From positions 62,001 to 126,000 of the forward strand of contig NZ_JADWYJ010000006.1 in assembly GCF_021354595.1 (NCBI RefSeq): a stretch of DNA of 64,000 nt, in the 5' to 3' direction. The stretch is from Maribellus sp. CM-23 (GTDB lineage: Bacteria; Bacteroidota; Bacteroidia; Bacteroidales; Prolixibacteraceae). The translations under genes and the position numbers were made by a program. Shown here piece by piece: positions 34,326-42,231 of this stretch (the first letter of the stretch is position 1; each line of letters opens with the position of its first letter). The notes under the pieces were generated by a model that was not told where the DNA came from, made no database searches, and saw only the letters and a list, made by a program, of their open reading frames with translations.

Positions 34326-34877
34326 ATGACAGAAGAAATGATAATCGCCGGTTTTGGCGGACAAGGTGTTCTTTCGATGGGCAAAATTCTGGCCTATTCA
34401 GGAATTATGGAAGACAAAGAAGTAACCTGGTTTCCTTCATACGGGCCTGAAATGCGTGGTGGAACAGCCAACGTAACCGTAATCGTAAGCGACACGCGGA
34501 TCAGTTCGCCGGTGCTGCAGGAGTACGACACTGCCATTATCCTGAACCAGCAAAGTATGGATAAATTTGAGAAGGCGGTAAAACCGGGGGGCGTTTTGCT
34601 TTACGACCCTAATGGTATTGTTCATCCGCCTACAAGAACGGATATCAACATTTTTAGGGTGGAAGCTACCAAAGCTTCTGTTGAAATGGGAAATCCCAAA
34701 GTGTTTAACATGATTGTTTTTGGCAGTTATCTGAAGGTGCGTCCCATTTTGTCGCCCGACAATGTGGAAAAAGGCCTGGCAAAATCGTTGCCCGAACGCT
34801 ATCATAAACTCATTCCGCTTAACCTGGAAGCCATGCAAAAAGGCCGCGAAATAGTGGAAGAGGTACATGTAGTTTAG
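34326..34877 (+). CDS. 2-oxoacid:ferredoxin oxidoreductase gamma subunit
   Basis: The 183-residue gamma subunit has the glycine-rich AGFGGQGVLSMGKILAYSG at the N-terminus and WFPSYGPEMRGGTANVTVIVS near residue 38, both typical of VorC/KorC/PorG. It participates in CoA binding in the heterotetrameric enzyme. It completes the ferredoxin-vorB-vorA-gamma operon. A strong terminator follows 22 bp after the stop codon. It is a paralogue of IorB encoded 10 kb upstream; the two share the GGQG loop and the RGG motif. Confidence 0.87.
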   Translation: MTEEMIIAGFGGQGVLSMGKILAYSGIMEDKEVTWFPSYGPEMRGGTANVTVIVSDTRISSPVLQEYDTAIILNQQSMDKFEKAVKPGGVLLYDPNGIVHPPTRTDINIFRVEATKASVEMGNPKVFNMIVFGSYLKVRPILSPDNVEKGLAKSLPERYHKLIPLNLEAMQKGREIVEEVHVV

Positions 34878-34899
34878 ATTTAGTTGAATAAAAAGATAC

Positions 34900-34935
34900 A
34901 GCCTCTCATCCTTATCGGGTGGGAGGCTTTTTGTT
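34900..34935 (+). terminator. Intrinsic terminator after the Vor operon
   Basis: AGCCTCTCA...TGGGAGGCT forms a GC-rich stem with a TTATC-type loop, followed by TTTTTGTTTTT. It lies 22 bp after the gamma subunit stop codon. Confidence 0.85.
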
Positions 34936-35039
34936 TTTACCTGCCGGTAACATTTTATAGTAAGTAACAGGAAACCAATGTGCCTGATTCTTGTTTATAG
35001 GGTGTACTTGTCATAACTTACACGAAAAAAGGAAGAATT

Positions 35040-35432
35040 ATGAGTTATTATTTTAATGCCGTACTAAAAGGCAAGAGTTTCGAAGAGGCACTGGAAATCG
35101 TTACTGCCGAGTTGAAAAAAGAAGGTTTTGGCGTATTGACCGAGATCGATGTTAGTGCCACGCTTAAAGCTAAAATCGATGTTGATTTTAAAAAGTACAA
35201 GATTCTGGGGGCCTGCAATCCGCATTTTGCTTACAAGGCTTTGCAAAACGAAGATAAGATAGGCGTATTTCTGCCGTGCAATGTGGTTGTGGAGGAGAAC
35301 GATAATGGAGAGGTAGAGGTATCTGCGGTTGACCCGATTGCTTCGATGATCAATGTTGGAAATGAACACCTGGGCGAAATTGCTGCCGAAGTGCAACAAA
35401 AAATGAAGAATGTAATTAACAACTTGGCTTAA
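35040..35432 (+). CDS. DUF302 domain-containing protein
   Basis: The 130-residue protein is a single DUF302 domain, with FEEALEIVTAELKKEGFGVLTEIDVSATLKAKI at the start, the YKILGACNPHFAYKALQNEDKIGVFLPCNVVV core with two cysteines, and VDPIASM. The fold is small alpha/beta and its function is unknown; links to thiol or metal stress have been suggested for the family. It is a single-gene unit with a 160-bp leader and its own strong terminator at 35453. Confidence 0.88.
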   Translation: MSYYFNAVLKGKSFEEALEIVTAELKKEGFGVLTEIDVSATLKAKIDVDFKKYKILGACNPHFAYKALQNEDKIGVFLPCNVVVEENDNGEVEVSAVDPIASMINVGNEHLGEIAAEVQQKMKNVINNLA

Positions 35433-35452
35433 ATAGGCTTGGTTACTAATCG

Positions 35453-35492
35453 AAAAAGGCTATCCTGTTTGCATTCTCAGGATAGCCTTTTT
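35453..35492. terminator. Bidirectional terminator between DUF302 and the lysozyme-inhibitor gene
   Basis: A perfect 15-bp stem (AAAAAGGCTATCCTG / CAGGATAGCCTTTTT) with a 10-nt loop ends in T-runs on both strands. It serves the DUF302 gene on the plus strand and could also end the convergent lipoprotein gene, whose stop lies 96 bp away. Confidence 0.9.
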
Positions 35493-35587
35493 TTTGTTGT
35501 TTTTTTGATTCTTAACAAACGCTTGCTTCTTTTATAATCATTCAGAATTGTTCTGGCAGATGATTCAATTCTTCCAGTTACTGTCTG

Positions 35588-36823
35588 CTAGTTGCCTTCA
35601 AAGTGTACAATGTCCTTTACTTCAAAAATCCGTGATGCTTCTCCATTTACTAGTTTGTAAGTGATTTGACGGATACCGCCGGTTGGTTTGGCATTACTGT
35701 CGCCTTCATTGTAAATGGGGAAACGCTGTACCAGGTAATTTTCAACCACGCGAAATTCATCGTGGCCCATGTAGCCTTTGCTCAAAGCCGGGTTTCCGGT
35801 TACCGGAGCAAAGTACACATCGCTCATCGATTTACGGTTATTGACTGAGTAGGCGAGAACATTTCCGTAGCTTCCGCTACCATCCGAACGCGAATAAATC
35901 ATCACTTCGGGAGAACCATCGGCATTCAAATCCTCAATTTCAGCATCGGTAATGCTTCCTTCCATTTCGTGAGTTACCGGCCGGTTGTCGATCTCCAGAC
36001 CAAAAGGAGAAATAGTTACTTCCGACATACCGTTGTTGCGCGTTGCAGTTATGTTGAAGCCAATGCCCTGCAATTTTAAAACTTTGCTGAAAACAGTTGG
36101 GTCAACCTGTTCCGGATCGAGTGCTTCATCAGTCTTGAAATATTTCCCTGCCAGACTGACACCACCCGAACAAAAAAAGTGAAGCGCGTTGTTTCCGGCT
36201 TCCGACTCAGGTTCAATGGACAAGGTATCGCCGGAGAAGGTAAACAGAATTTTATTGTCGTCAACATAAGCGTAATACCGGTTGTCCGATTCCCGAAAAG
36301 CCTTTTCATCCCAGGTGCAGGTAGGCTTTTTCTTGTCGGCACGCGAACGTACCTGGAACAACAGTTGGTCTTTCCCGGTACGCTTTACTTTTACTGCCAC
36401 CCAGTCGTAACCTTCGTTGCGCTTCAAATAGTCGTTTGTAATGTAATTGCCTGTAAAAGTGCTTTCCAGCAACGAGCCGGAGGTGATCAGCTCGTCGTTT
36501 TTCATCCACATAAAACCGTCGCCTTTCGTCCAGAATACGTTTCCTTTGCTGTCCGCATATTTGGCTCCACTGGCTGCCCGTGTAATGGTAAGGTCGTAGG
36601 TTTTTCCGTTGCCGAGGTCTTTTACCCGAATGTTTTCAGGGTTCTTAAAACTAACCGAAAAGCGATAATGCCCGTCGTCGGAAACATAGGTTTGTGCATC
36701 GGAAAATTCTGCTGCGGTTTCGGTGGGTTCGCTACTTTGTGTGTTTTTGTTTCCAGAGGATTGGCACGCTGTCAATCCGGCGATCAACAGCGCGATCGTC
36801 CATAGTTTTTTCATTGTACTCAT
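35588..36823 (-). CDS. Lipoprotein joining MliC-like and PliI-like lysozyme inhibitor domains
   Basis: From the ATG at 36823 (MSTMKKLWT) the protein has 411 residues with a lipobox (LIAGLTAC, Cys20). Residues 42-115 resemble MliC/PliC inhibitors of C-type lysozyme: YDLTITRAASGAKY carries the SGxxY motif and FWTKGD corresponds to the second YxxxTKG motif. Residues of about 250-395 resemble PliI inhibitors of I-type lysozyme, with DAEIEDLNADGSPEV and the SGxY motif in DGSGSYGNVLAYSVN. The middle (120-245) is beta-rich and unassigned. Both inhibitory loops are present in one lipid-anchored protein, so it probably shields peptidoglycan from two animal lysozyme classes. This architecture is inferred by motif reading. 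Confidence 0.72.
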   Translation of the reverse strand: MSTMKKLWTIALLIAGLTACQSSGNKNTQSSEPTETAAEFSDAQTYVSDDGHYRFSVSFKNPENIRVKDLGNGKTYDLTITRAASGAKYADSKGNVFWTKGDGFMWMKNDELITSGSLLESTFTGNYITNDYLKRNEGYDWVAVKVKRTGKDQLLFQVRSRADKKKPTCTWDEKAFRESDNRYYAYVDDNKILFTFSGDTLSIEPESEAGNNALHFFCSGGVSLAGKYFKTDEALDPEQVDPTVFSKVLKLQGIGFNITATRNNGMSEVTISPFGLEIDNRPVTHEMEGSITDAEIEDLNADGSPEVMIYSRSDGSGSYGNVLAYSVNNRKSMSDVYFAPVTGNPALSKGYMGHDEFRVVENYLVQRFPIYNEGDSNAKPTGGIRQITYKLVNGEASRIFEVKDIVHFEGN

Positions 36824-36860
36824 CTGTTTTCTGTATAGCTTTTGTTTTGTGAAAATAATG

Positions 36861-39305
36861 TCAGTTGATTTTTGTATCATCGCCTAACAAAATCAGTTCC
36901 ACTTTAACGTTGGCATTGTCGCCGGTATTGCGAAACTTGCAGTCAAAAGTAACGGTTTGTTTACCTTTGGTCACAAGAATTTCCGAATTTTCAACAGTAA
37001 CCGACTGTAATTTATTCCAGTTTTTGTCGTACACAACAGCTTCTCCCGTTCCCGTAATTTTGATGCTCTGATCTTTTTTCAGAACAAGCGGAAAAGTGAG
37101 CGTTTTGTAATTGTTGATTTCCATTTTAATGTCGGATACGTCTGCATTTTGCGCTGTTATGATCATTCCCAAAGGCTGGTCTTTTGAGGTGTTTTCAAAT
37201 TCGAAATTAGAATACAAGGGCTCTCCCGGCTGACGGGTTTTGTTTTCGTGTTTAAATTTGTGCGAGAAAACTTCGGTAAGCACCAGCGATCCGTCGTCGG
37301 TCTTTTTCATTCGGAATTCGGTAGATGTATCCCGCATTTTTTCTCTGACATCTTCCGGAAATAAACCGGACAAGCGGGCTGTTTCCCACAAATTCATGAT
37401 CCGGAAAATTTCTTCGGCACTGCCGTTCGAATGAATCGTCTGAAGACTGGAAACAAATGCAAATCCTGCGTTGTACCCGGCAGAACGCGCCATCATCCAT
37501 TCAATGTCTTCCACGGGCGTGCTTTCCGTCATTCTGAACCACCCAAGCATTCCCGGCATCAGGTTACGTTTGTAAAACTTCTGGTTGGCCAGGCGGTATT
37601 CTGTTTGACTTTCGCGGAAACCGGCATACCAGGGCTCACCCCAGTTCATACGAGAATAAATGTGCCACAGGTAATGTTGAGTGCGGCTCGAGCCCACCAG
37701 AAAGTGGCTTTTCAGATCGTCGTTTAAATGATCGTACCATTGCGAAACCATCAGTGCTTCACCGTATTTTCCCATTCCGGTAGACGAGGTTCCTTCCACA
37801 CCGTCGAAATCGAGCATGCGCCCCCCTGTGTAATTCATAAAATGCGCGATGTTTTCCGCAATTTCCTTGTCGAGTTCCGCATTTCCAAGAAAAACTTTGT
37901 ACGCATGGTCGGCCAGTTTCCCGATGCTGCTTCCTGTTTTGTGCTCAGCTGCAGTTGTTCCAAACGCACCGCGTTGACAGTCGAGCAATTTCCAGGGCGC
38001 ATTTTCACTAACCGAGCCGTAACGAATGATTTCATCATCAACTACCACGCTGCGCAGGTTATTGTTTTGAAACTGGTTGAAATAGTCGGGCGACTCAATT
38101 TCAATTTCCGTTTCAGTTGTTCCAATAGCTTTTGTCAGCACAGAGCTGCCTACTTTTGCCAGTCTTTTATCGGGAATTGGTGTTACATACGGATCGTTGG
38201 TATTAATGAAATTGGTGAGTGTGTGCGTGCCGATGTGTATTCCTTCTGCTTCTGCCTTTTTTACGCAGGCTTTCATCCCGTCGTATCCATCCGGAAACTG
38301 GTTTTGCAGCAAGGGAAAATGTCCCCACGATGCAAACGGATGGCTGTGGTACAAATAATTGAAGCCCGAAAGTTTCGTGTATTTGAGGCATTCCTCCATG
38401 TTCTGTTCGTTAAAATCCATGATCAGATACGACGAATTGATCACCGGAGAAGTTTTCACCCATTCGCCGTTAATGGTCGGGTGGGGAAGGCCTTCCGCCA
38501 CTTCAATTTCGCCGATGGTGTGCAAGGTGTTTTCGGTAGCGCATCCGAAAAGGGCAATTTTTGAACCCACCAATCCGCCATCGTTGTATGCCGGAGCAAG
38601 GTATTTCTCATGTCCCCAGTTTTTGATCACCCGGTCGTGACTTCTGTTACGCGTGTACGCCTGCAGCGAGCTACCGTTGTGCACGGGTTTCGCAGCTTCA
38701 ACCGAATAAAGCGTGTAAGGTGTACCTTCTTCTTTCTCCATATTTTCAGAATCCGACTGGCTGAAAATATCCAGTTGCGGAAGAAAATCGTCGTCAGTCC
38801 ACGGATAGCCACCCAATGTTTTTTGATTCAAGGCCTGCAATCCGAGTGTAAATTCTTCGCCCTGAACGATGCCAACTACTTCGCCAATGCTGTTGTTGAG
38901 ATCGGTATAGTAAGGTCCCCAAATCAATGCATCAATCCCATCTTCCGACGATACGGAAGCCACTTCAAAAGTTATGTGATCTTTTTTAGGCTGAATGTTT
39001 ACCTGAACGGAAATATTGTTCTCAAAATTCAAGGAAAGTGTTTGCTTGTCTTTTTGAAAGGATGCCTGTTGAGGCTTTAGAATAACCGTATCCTGTTTTA
39101 ATGTAAGCAGCCACGATTCACGTTCAGGAAGCAAGTGATTCATGCCTGTGCTGTTGTCTTTCAACTCAATGATCTTTCCTTTATTACTGATGGTCATTGT
39201 CCATTTTTCAAGCTGAAATTGTTCCCCTTTTTCTACAGAACAGGAAGTAATCAGAAAGATTAAAAGAAAGAACTGGAGGACGGTTGTTTTCATTTTTGGG
39301 TTCAT
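36861..39305 (-). CDS. Putative TIM-barrel glycoside hydrolase lipoprotein (family not recognised)
   Basis: From the ATG at 39305 the protein has 814 residues with a lipobox (LIFLITSC). An N-terminal beta-sandwich (to about 230) is followed by a likely TIM barrel with NYLYHSHPFASWGHFPLLQNQFPDGYDGMKACVKKAEAEGIHIGTHTL (strand-helix periods resembling alpha-galactosidase-type barrels). It then shows GRMLDFDGVEGTSS, a good catalytic Asp candidate, and MNWGEPWYAGF. A C-terminal beta domain ends the protein. I cannot name the CAZy family. It starts 34 bp after a GH3 gene on the same strand, so the two glycosidases are probably one operon. The substrate is unknown. Confidence 0.6.
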   Translation of the reverse strand: MNPKMKTTVLQFFLLIFLITSCSVEKGEQFQLEKWTMTISNKGKIIELKDNSTGMNHLLPERESWLLTLKQDTVILKPQQASFQKDKQTLSLNFENNISVQVNIQPKKDHITFEVASVSSEDGIDALIWGPYYTDLNNSIGEVVGIVQGEEFTLGLQALNQKTLGGYPWTDDDFLPQLDIFSQSDSENMEKEEGTPYTLYSVEAAKPVHNGSSLQAYTRNRSHDRVIKNWGHEKYLAPAYNDGGLVGSKIALFGCATENTLHTIGEIEVAEGLPHPTINGEWVKTSPVINSSYLIMDFNEQNMEECLKYTKLSGFNYLYHSHPFASWGHFPLLQNQFPDGYDGMKACVKKAEAEGIHIGTHTLTNFINTNDPYVTPIPDKRLAKVGSSVLTKAIGTTETEIEIESPDYFNQFQNNNLRSVVVDDEIIRYGSVSENAPWKLLDCQRGAFGTTAAEHKTGSSIGKLADHAYKVFLGNAELDKEIAENIAHFMNYTGGRMLDFDGVEGTSSTGMGKYGEALMVSQWYDHLNDDLKSHFLVGSSRTQHYLWHIYSRMNWGEPWYAGFRESQTEYRLANQKFYKRNLMPGMLGWFRMTESTPVEDIEWMMARSAGYNAGFAFVSSLQTIHSNGSAEEIFRIMNLWETARLSGLFPEDVREKMRDTSTEFRMKKTDDGSLVLTEVFSHKFKHENKTRQPGEPLYSNFEFENTSKDQPLGMIITAQNADVSDIKMEINNYKTLTFPLVLKKDQSIKITGTGEAVVYDKNWNKLQSVTVENSEILVTKGKQTVTFDCKFRNTGDNANVKVELILLGDDTKIN

Positions 39306-39339
39306 CTTATAGTTTTTAATTGGTTTTATAATTTCAGAT

Positions 39340-42012
39340 TTATTCATTAACATGCAAGATTCCGCGAAGTCGAATGTCGTTGGAAGAGGCTCCCACCATG
39401 ATCCGGAAGTCACCCGGTTCTACTACCCATTGCATTTCTTCGTTGAGCATTTTCAGCGTTTCCGGTGTTACGGAAAAGCTCACTTCCCTGGTTTCTCCTT
39501 TTTTCAGGTGAATTCGCTCGAAACCTTTTAGTTCCATTAAGGGGCGTACCACCGATGCAAACAGATCCCGGATATAGAGTTGAACCACTTCATCTCCGTC
39601 GTAATTACCGGTATTGGTAACATTTACACGTATTGTGGTGCTTTCATTTTGCCCGATTTGCTGTTTGTCGAATCGGAGGTCGCTGTACTGAAATTCGGTG
39701 TAGCTTAAGCCAAATCCAAAGGGGAAAAGCGCTTTCCCTGTGAGGTTGCGGTAATCATCGCCACGGCCTGTGGGCTTGTGGTTGTAATAGAGCGGAAGCT
39801 GCGATTCGTGTACCGGGAAAGTGACCGGGAGCCTGCCCCCCGGATTGTAATCTCCAAACAGCACATCAGCCACGGCATTTCCGCCTTCATCGCCGGGGTA
39901 CCAAACGTCTACAATAGCTGGTACCTGGTCAATCCAGTTGGTCATGGTAATGGCGCTTCCTCCTACCAATACTACAACTACCGGTTTTCCGGTTTCAGCA
40001 ACTCTTTGAATCAATTCTTCCTGTTTCCCCGGAAGCGAAAGATAGGCACGGTCGTTGAATTCGCCTTCTTCTATTCCAACCACTACAACGGCTACATCAC
40101 TTTTTTGTGCCAGTGCCACTGCTTCGCTGATTTTTTGTTCCGAATTATCTTTTACACCCACATTCCATACAAGGTTAAAACGCGCATTTCCAACTGTTTC
40201 ATAAAACTCGATGCGTACATCGTATTCCCTGTTTTTTACAAAACGGTATTGGGTTGTCAGCGTTCTGACTGTCTGTTTTTTCCAATTGTCGAGTACCAGC
40301 TGATTGTCGATGTAAATGCGGTAGCCATCGTCGCCTTTTATCCCGATTTCAAAGGTTCCTGTTTCCGGCGCAAACAATTTACCGGTCCACCGAACCGAAT
40401 AGCAATCGTAATTTATCTTTTCCTGATCGGGAGAGAACAAGGTCCAGCCAAAATTCAACTGCCGGTCAGTTCTGGTCAGCGCAGGTGCTCCGTTTAATTC
40501 ACTGTTGTTAAAATATTCGCCTGTCAGTCCGTTGATTTTCTTTCCGTTTTCAATCGTAAAAAGCGAAGAAGAAGGTACTGTCGTGTAATCTGCGATTTGC
40601 CTTCCGCAGCCCGGCGCATAGTTTACGTTTTTCTCACCCACTTTATTTATGATGCCATTCAGAATACTGACCGGATTGTTTCCCGGGCCCGAATAGCCAC
40701 CCAAACGTGCTTCCCGGGCATCAACACCAATTACAGCAAGCGACTGAATATTTTTACTAAGCGGAAGCGTTTCGTTTTCGTTTTTCAGTAATACAATGGA
40801 TTTCTGCGCCGCCACTTTTGCCAGTTCACGGTGTTCTTGGGTACCGTTAAACTGATCGGCTTCTTTCGCATCAATGTAAGGATTTTCAAACAAGCCAAGT
40901 TTGAATTTGGCCAAAAGCACCCGGCGAACAGCCTCGTCGATCGCTTTTGGGGCGATCATTCCTTTTTCAAAAGCTTCCCAAAAAAGCGGGTAATGGTCGT
41001 ACGAAGTCTGAAAGATAACATCCAGTCCGTTTGCAATTGCTTGTTCGGTACTTTCAGCATAGTTTTTTGCGGTAAAGTGTAGGACATTGGCACCCCCGGT
41101 AGCTCCGGCGTCTGAAATAACAAAGCCGTCAAAACCCCACTCTTCCTTTAACTTTTTGTTTAGCAGCCAGTCGTTGGCAGTGCACGGCCTTCCGTCCAGC
41201 GAATTATACGAGGTCATCACCGACCATGATTTTCCTTCGGTAAAACAAGCTTTAAATGCCGGGAAGTAGATTTCTTCCAAAAGACGTTCGTTAAAATGAA
41301 TCGGGTAGCTGTCGCGTCCGCCGTCGCCCACATTGGCAACAAAATGTTTGGGTGTGGTTAGCACCCCCATGTTTTCGAACTGAGAAACAAAGGCAACCCC
41401 CATTTCTGAAGAGAGATAAGGATCTTCGCCATAGGTTTCCTCCACGCGTCCCCAACGTACATCCCGCGCTATGTTTACAACAGGCGAAAGTATTTGCCGG
41501 ATGCCGCGTGACTTGGTCTCGGTGGCAATGGCGTGCGCCACTTGCTGCATCATGGTAGTATCCCAGCTGGCTGCCAGTGCAATTGCCTGGGGAAAAGCGG
41601 TAGCGCCCGGCCGAACAAGTCCGTGAAGCGTTTCATCGAAAGGAATAATCGGAATCCCCAAACGCGTTTCTTCCACAAAATACTTTTGAATGTTGTTGAT
41701 CAGTTCCGCTGTCTGGCGCGCGTTGCTGCCTCCCGAATAGTCAAGTAACTGTTCTGCCGAATTCCCCGATTTGCCTTTTGTGGCTACCTGAAATCCAAAA
41801 ATCCCGTGTTTATATCTTTCTTTTCCATCGCTTAAATCACCCGGAATCATAAAAAGTTGCCAGAATTTTTCTTCCAACGTCATGCGGGACAATAAATCAT
41901 CCACTCGTTGGTCGACCGGAGCAGTTGAATCTTTGTAAATTTCGTTATCGGTTTTGTTGCATGAAAAGAGGGAAATTGTCAGGACGGCCAGGGTAATGAA
42001 TTTCCGGATCAT
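39340..42012 (-). CDS. GH3 beta-glucosidase-type enzyme with PA14 domain
   Basis: The 890-residue lipoprotein (lipobox LTISLFSC) has the GH3 layout: an N-terminal (beta/alpha)8 domain with DETLHGL and KHFVANVGD, and the nucleophile region EEWGFDGFVISDAG, whose Asp301 is the expected catalytic nucleophile. The alpha/beta sandwich starts near KVAAQKSIVLLKNENETLPL. A PA14-like insertion lies at about 475-610 (LTGEYFNNSELNGAPALTR, DDGYRIYIDNQLVLDNWKKQ). The fibronectin-like C-terminal domain ends VVEPGDFRIMVGASS. It hydrolyses terminal beta-linked sugars; specificity is not predictable. It precedes the putative TIM-barrel hydrolase by 34 bp. PA14 may extend substrate binding. Confidence 0.93.
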   Translation of the reverse strand: MIRKFITLAVLTISLFSCNKTDNEIYKDSTAPVDQRVDDLLSRMTLEEKFWQLFMIPGDLSDGKERYKHGIFGFQVATKGKSGNSAEQLLDYSGGSNARQTAELINNIQKYFVEETRLGIPIIPFDETLHGLVRPGATAFPQAIALAASWDTTMMQQVAHAIATETKSRGIRQILSPVVNIARDVRWGRVEETYGEDPYLSSEMGVAFVSQFENMGVLTTPKHFVANVGDGGRDSYPIHFNERLLEEIYFPAFKACFTEGKSWSVMTSYNSLDGRPCTANDWLLNKKLKEEWGFDGFVISDAGATGGANVLHFTAKNYAESTEQAIANGLDVIFQTSYDHYPLFWEAFEKGMIAPKAIDEAVRRVLLAKFKLGLFENPYIDAKEADQFNGTQEHRELAKVAAQKSIVLLKNENETLPLSKNIQSLAVIGVDAREARLGGYSGPGNNPVSILNGIINKVGEKNVNYAPGCGRQIADYTTVPSSSLFTIENGKKINGLTGEYFNNSELNGAPALTRTDRQLNFGWTLFSPDQEKINYDCYSVRWTGKLFAPETGTFEIGIKGDDGYRIYIDNQLVLDNWKKQTVRTLTTQYRFVKNREYDVRIEFYETVGNARFNLVWNVGVKDNSEQKISEAVALAQKSDVAVVVVGIEEGEFNDRAYLSLPGKQEELIQRVAETGKPVVVVLVGGSAITMTNWIDQVPAIVDVWYPGDEGGNAVADVLFGDYNPGGRLPVTFPVHESQLPLYYNHKPTGRGDDYRNLTGKALFPFGFGLSYTEFQYSDLRFDKQQIGQNESTTIRVNVTNTGNYDGDEVVQLYIRDLFASVVRPLMELKGFERIHLKKGETREVSFSVTPETLKMLNEEMQWVVEPGDFRIMVGASSNDIRLRGILHVNE

Positions 42013-42231
42013 AGTATTTTTTAAAATTGTTTAAAAACTTCCGATAAAGATAAAATTTATTTAAAGAAGATGGAGTGAGATACGGGTTTATCCTGCAACA
42101 ATAGATTGTCCATTTTTATTGAATGACACAATCAAATTGTTGCCTCTCAAATGCTTTTAAAAGGTGAAATCGAAGGTGTGTCCGAAGAAAACTGAGGTCC
42201 TGATAAATTATGATTACAACGTAAAAAAGGA

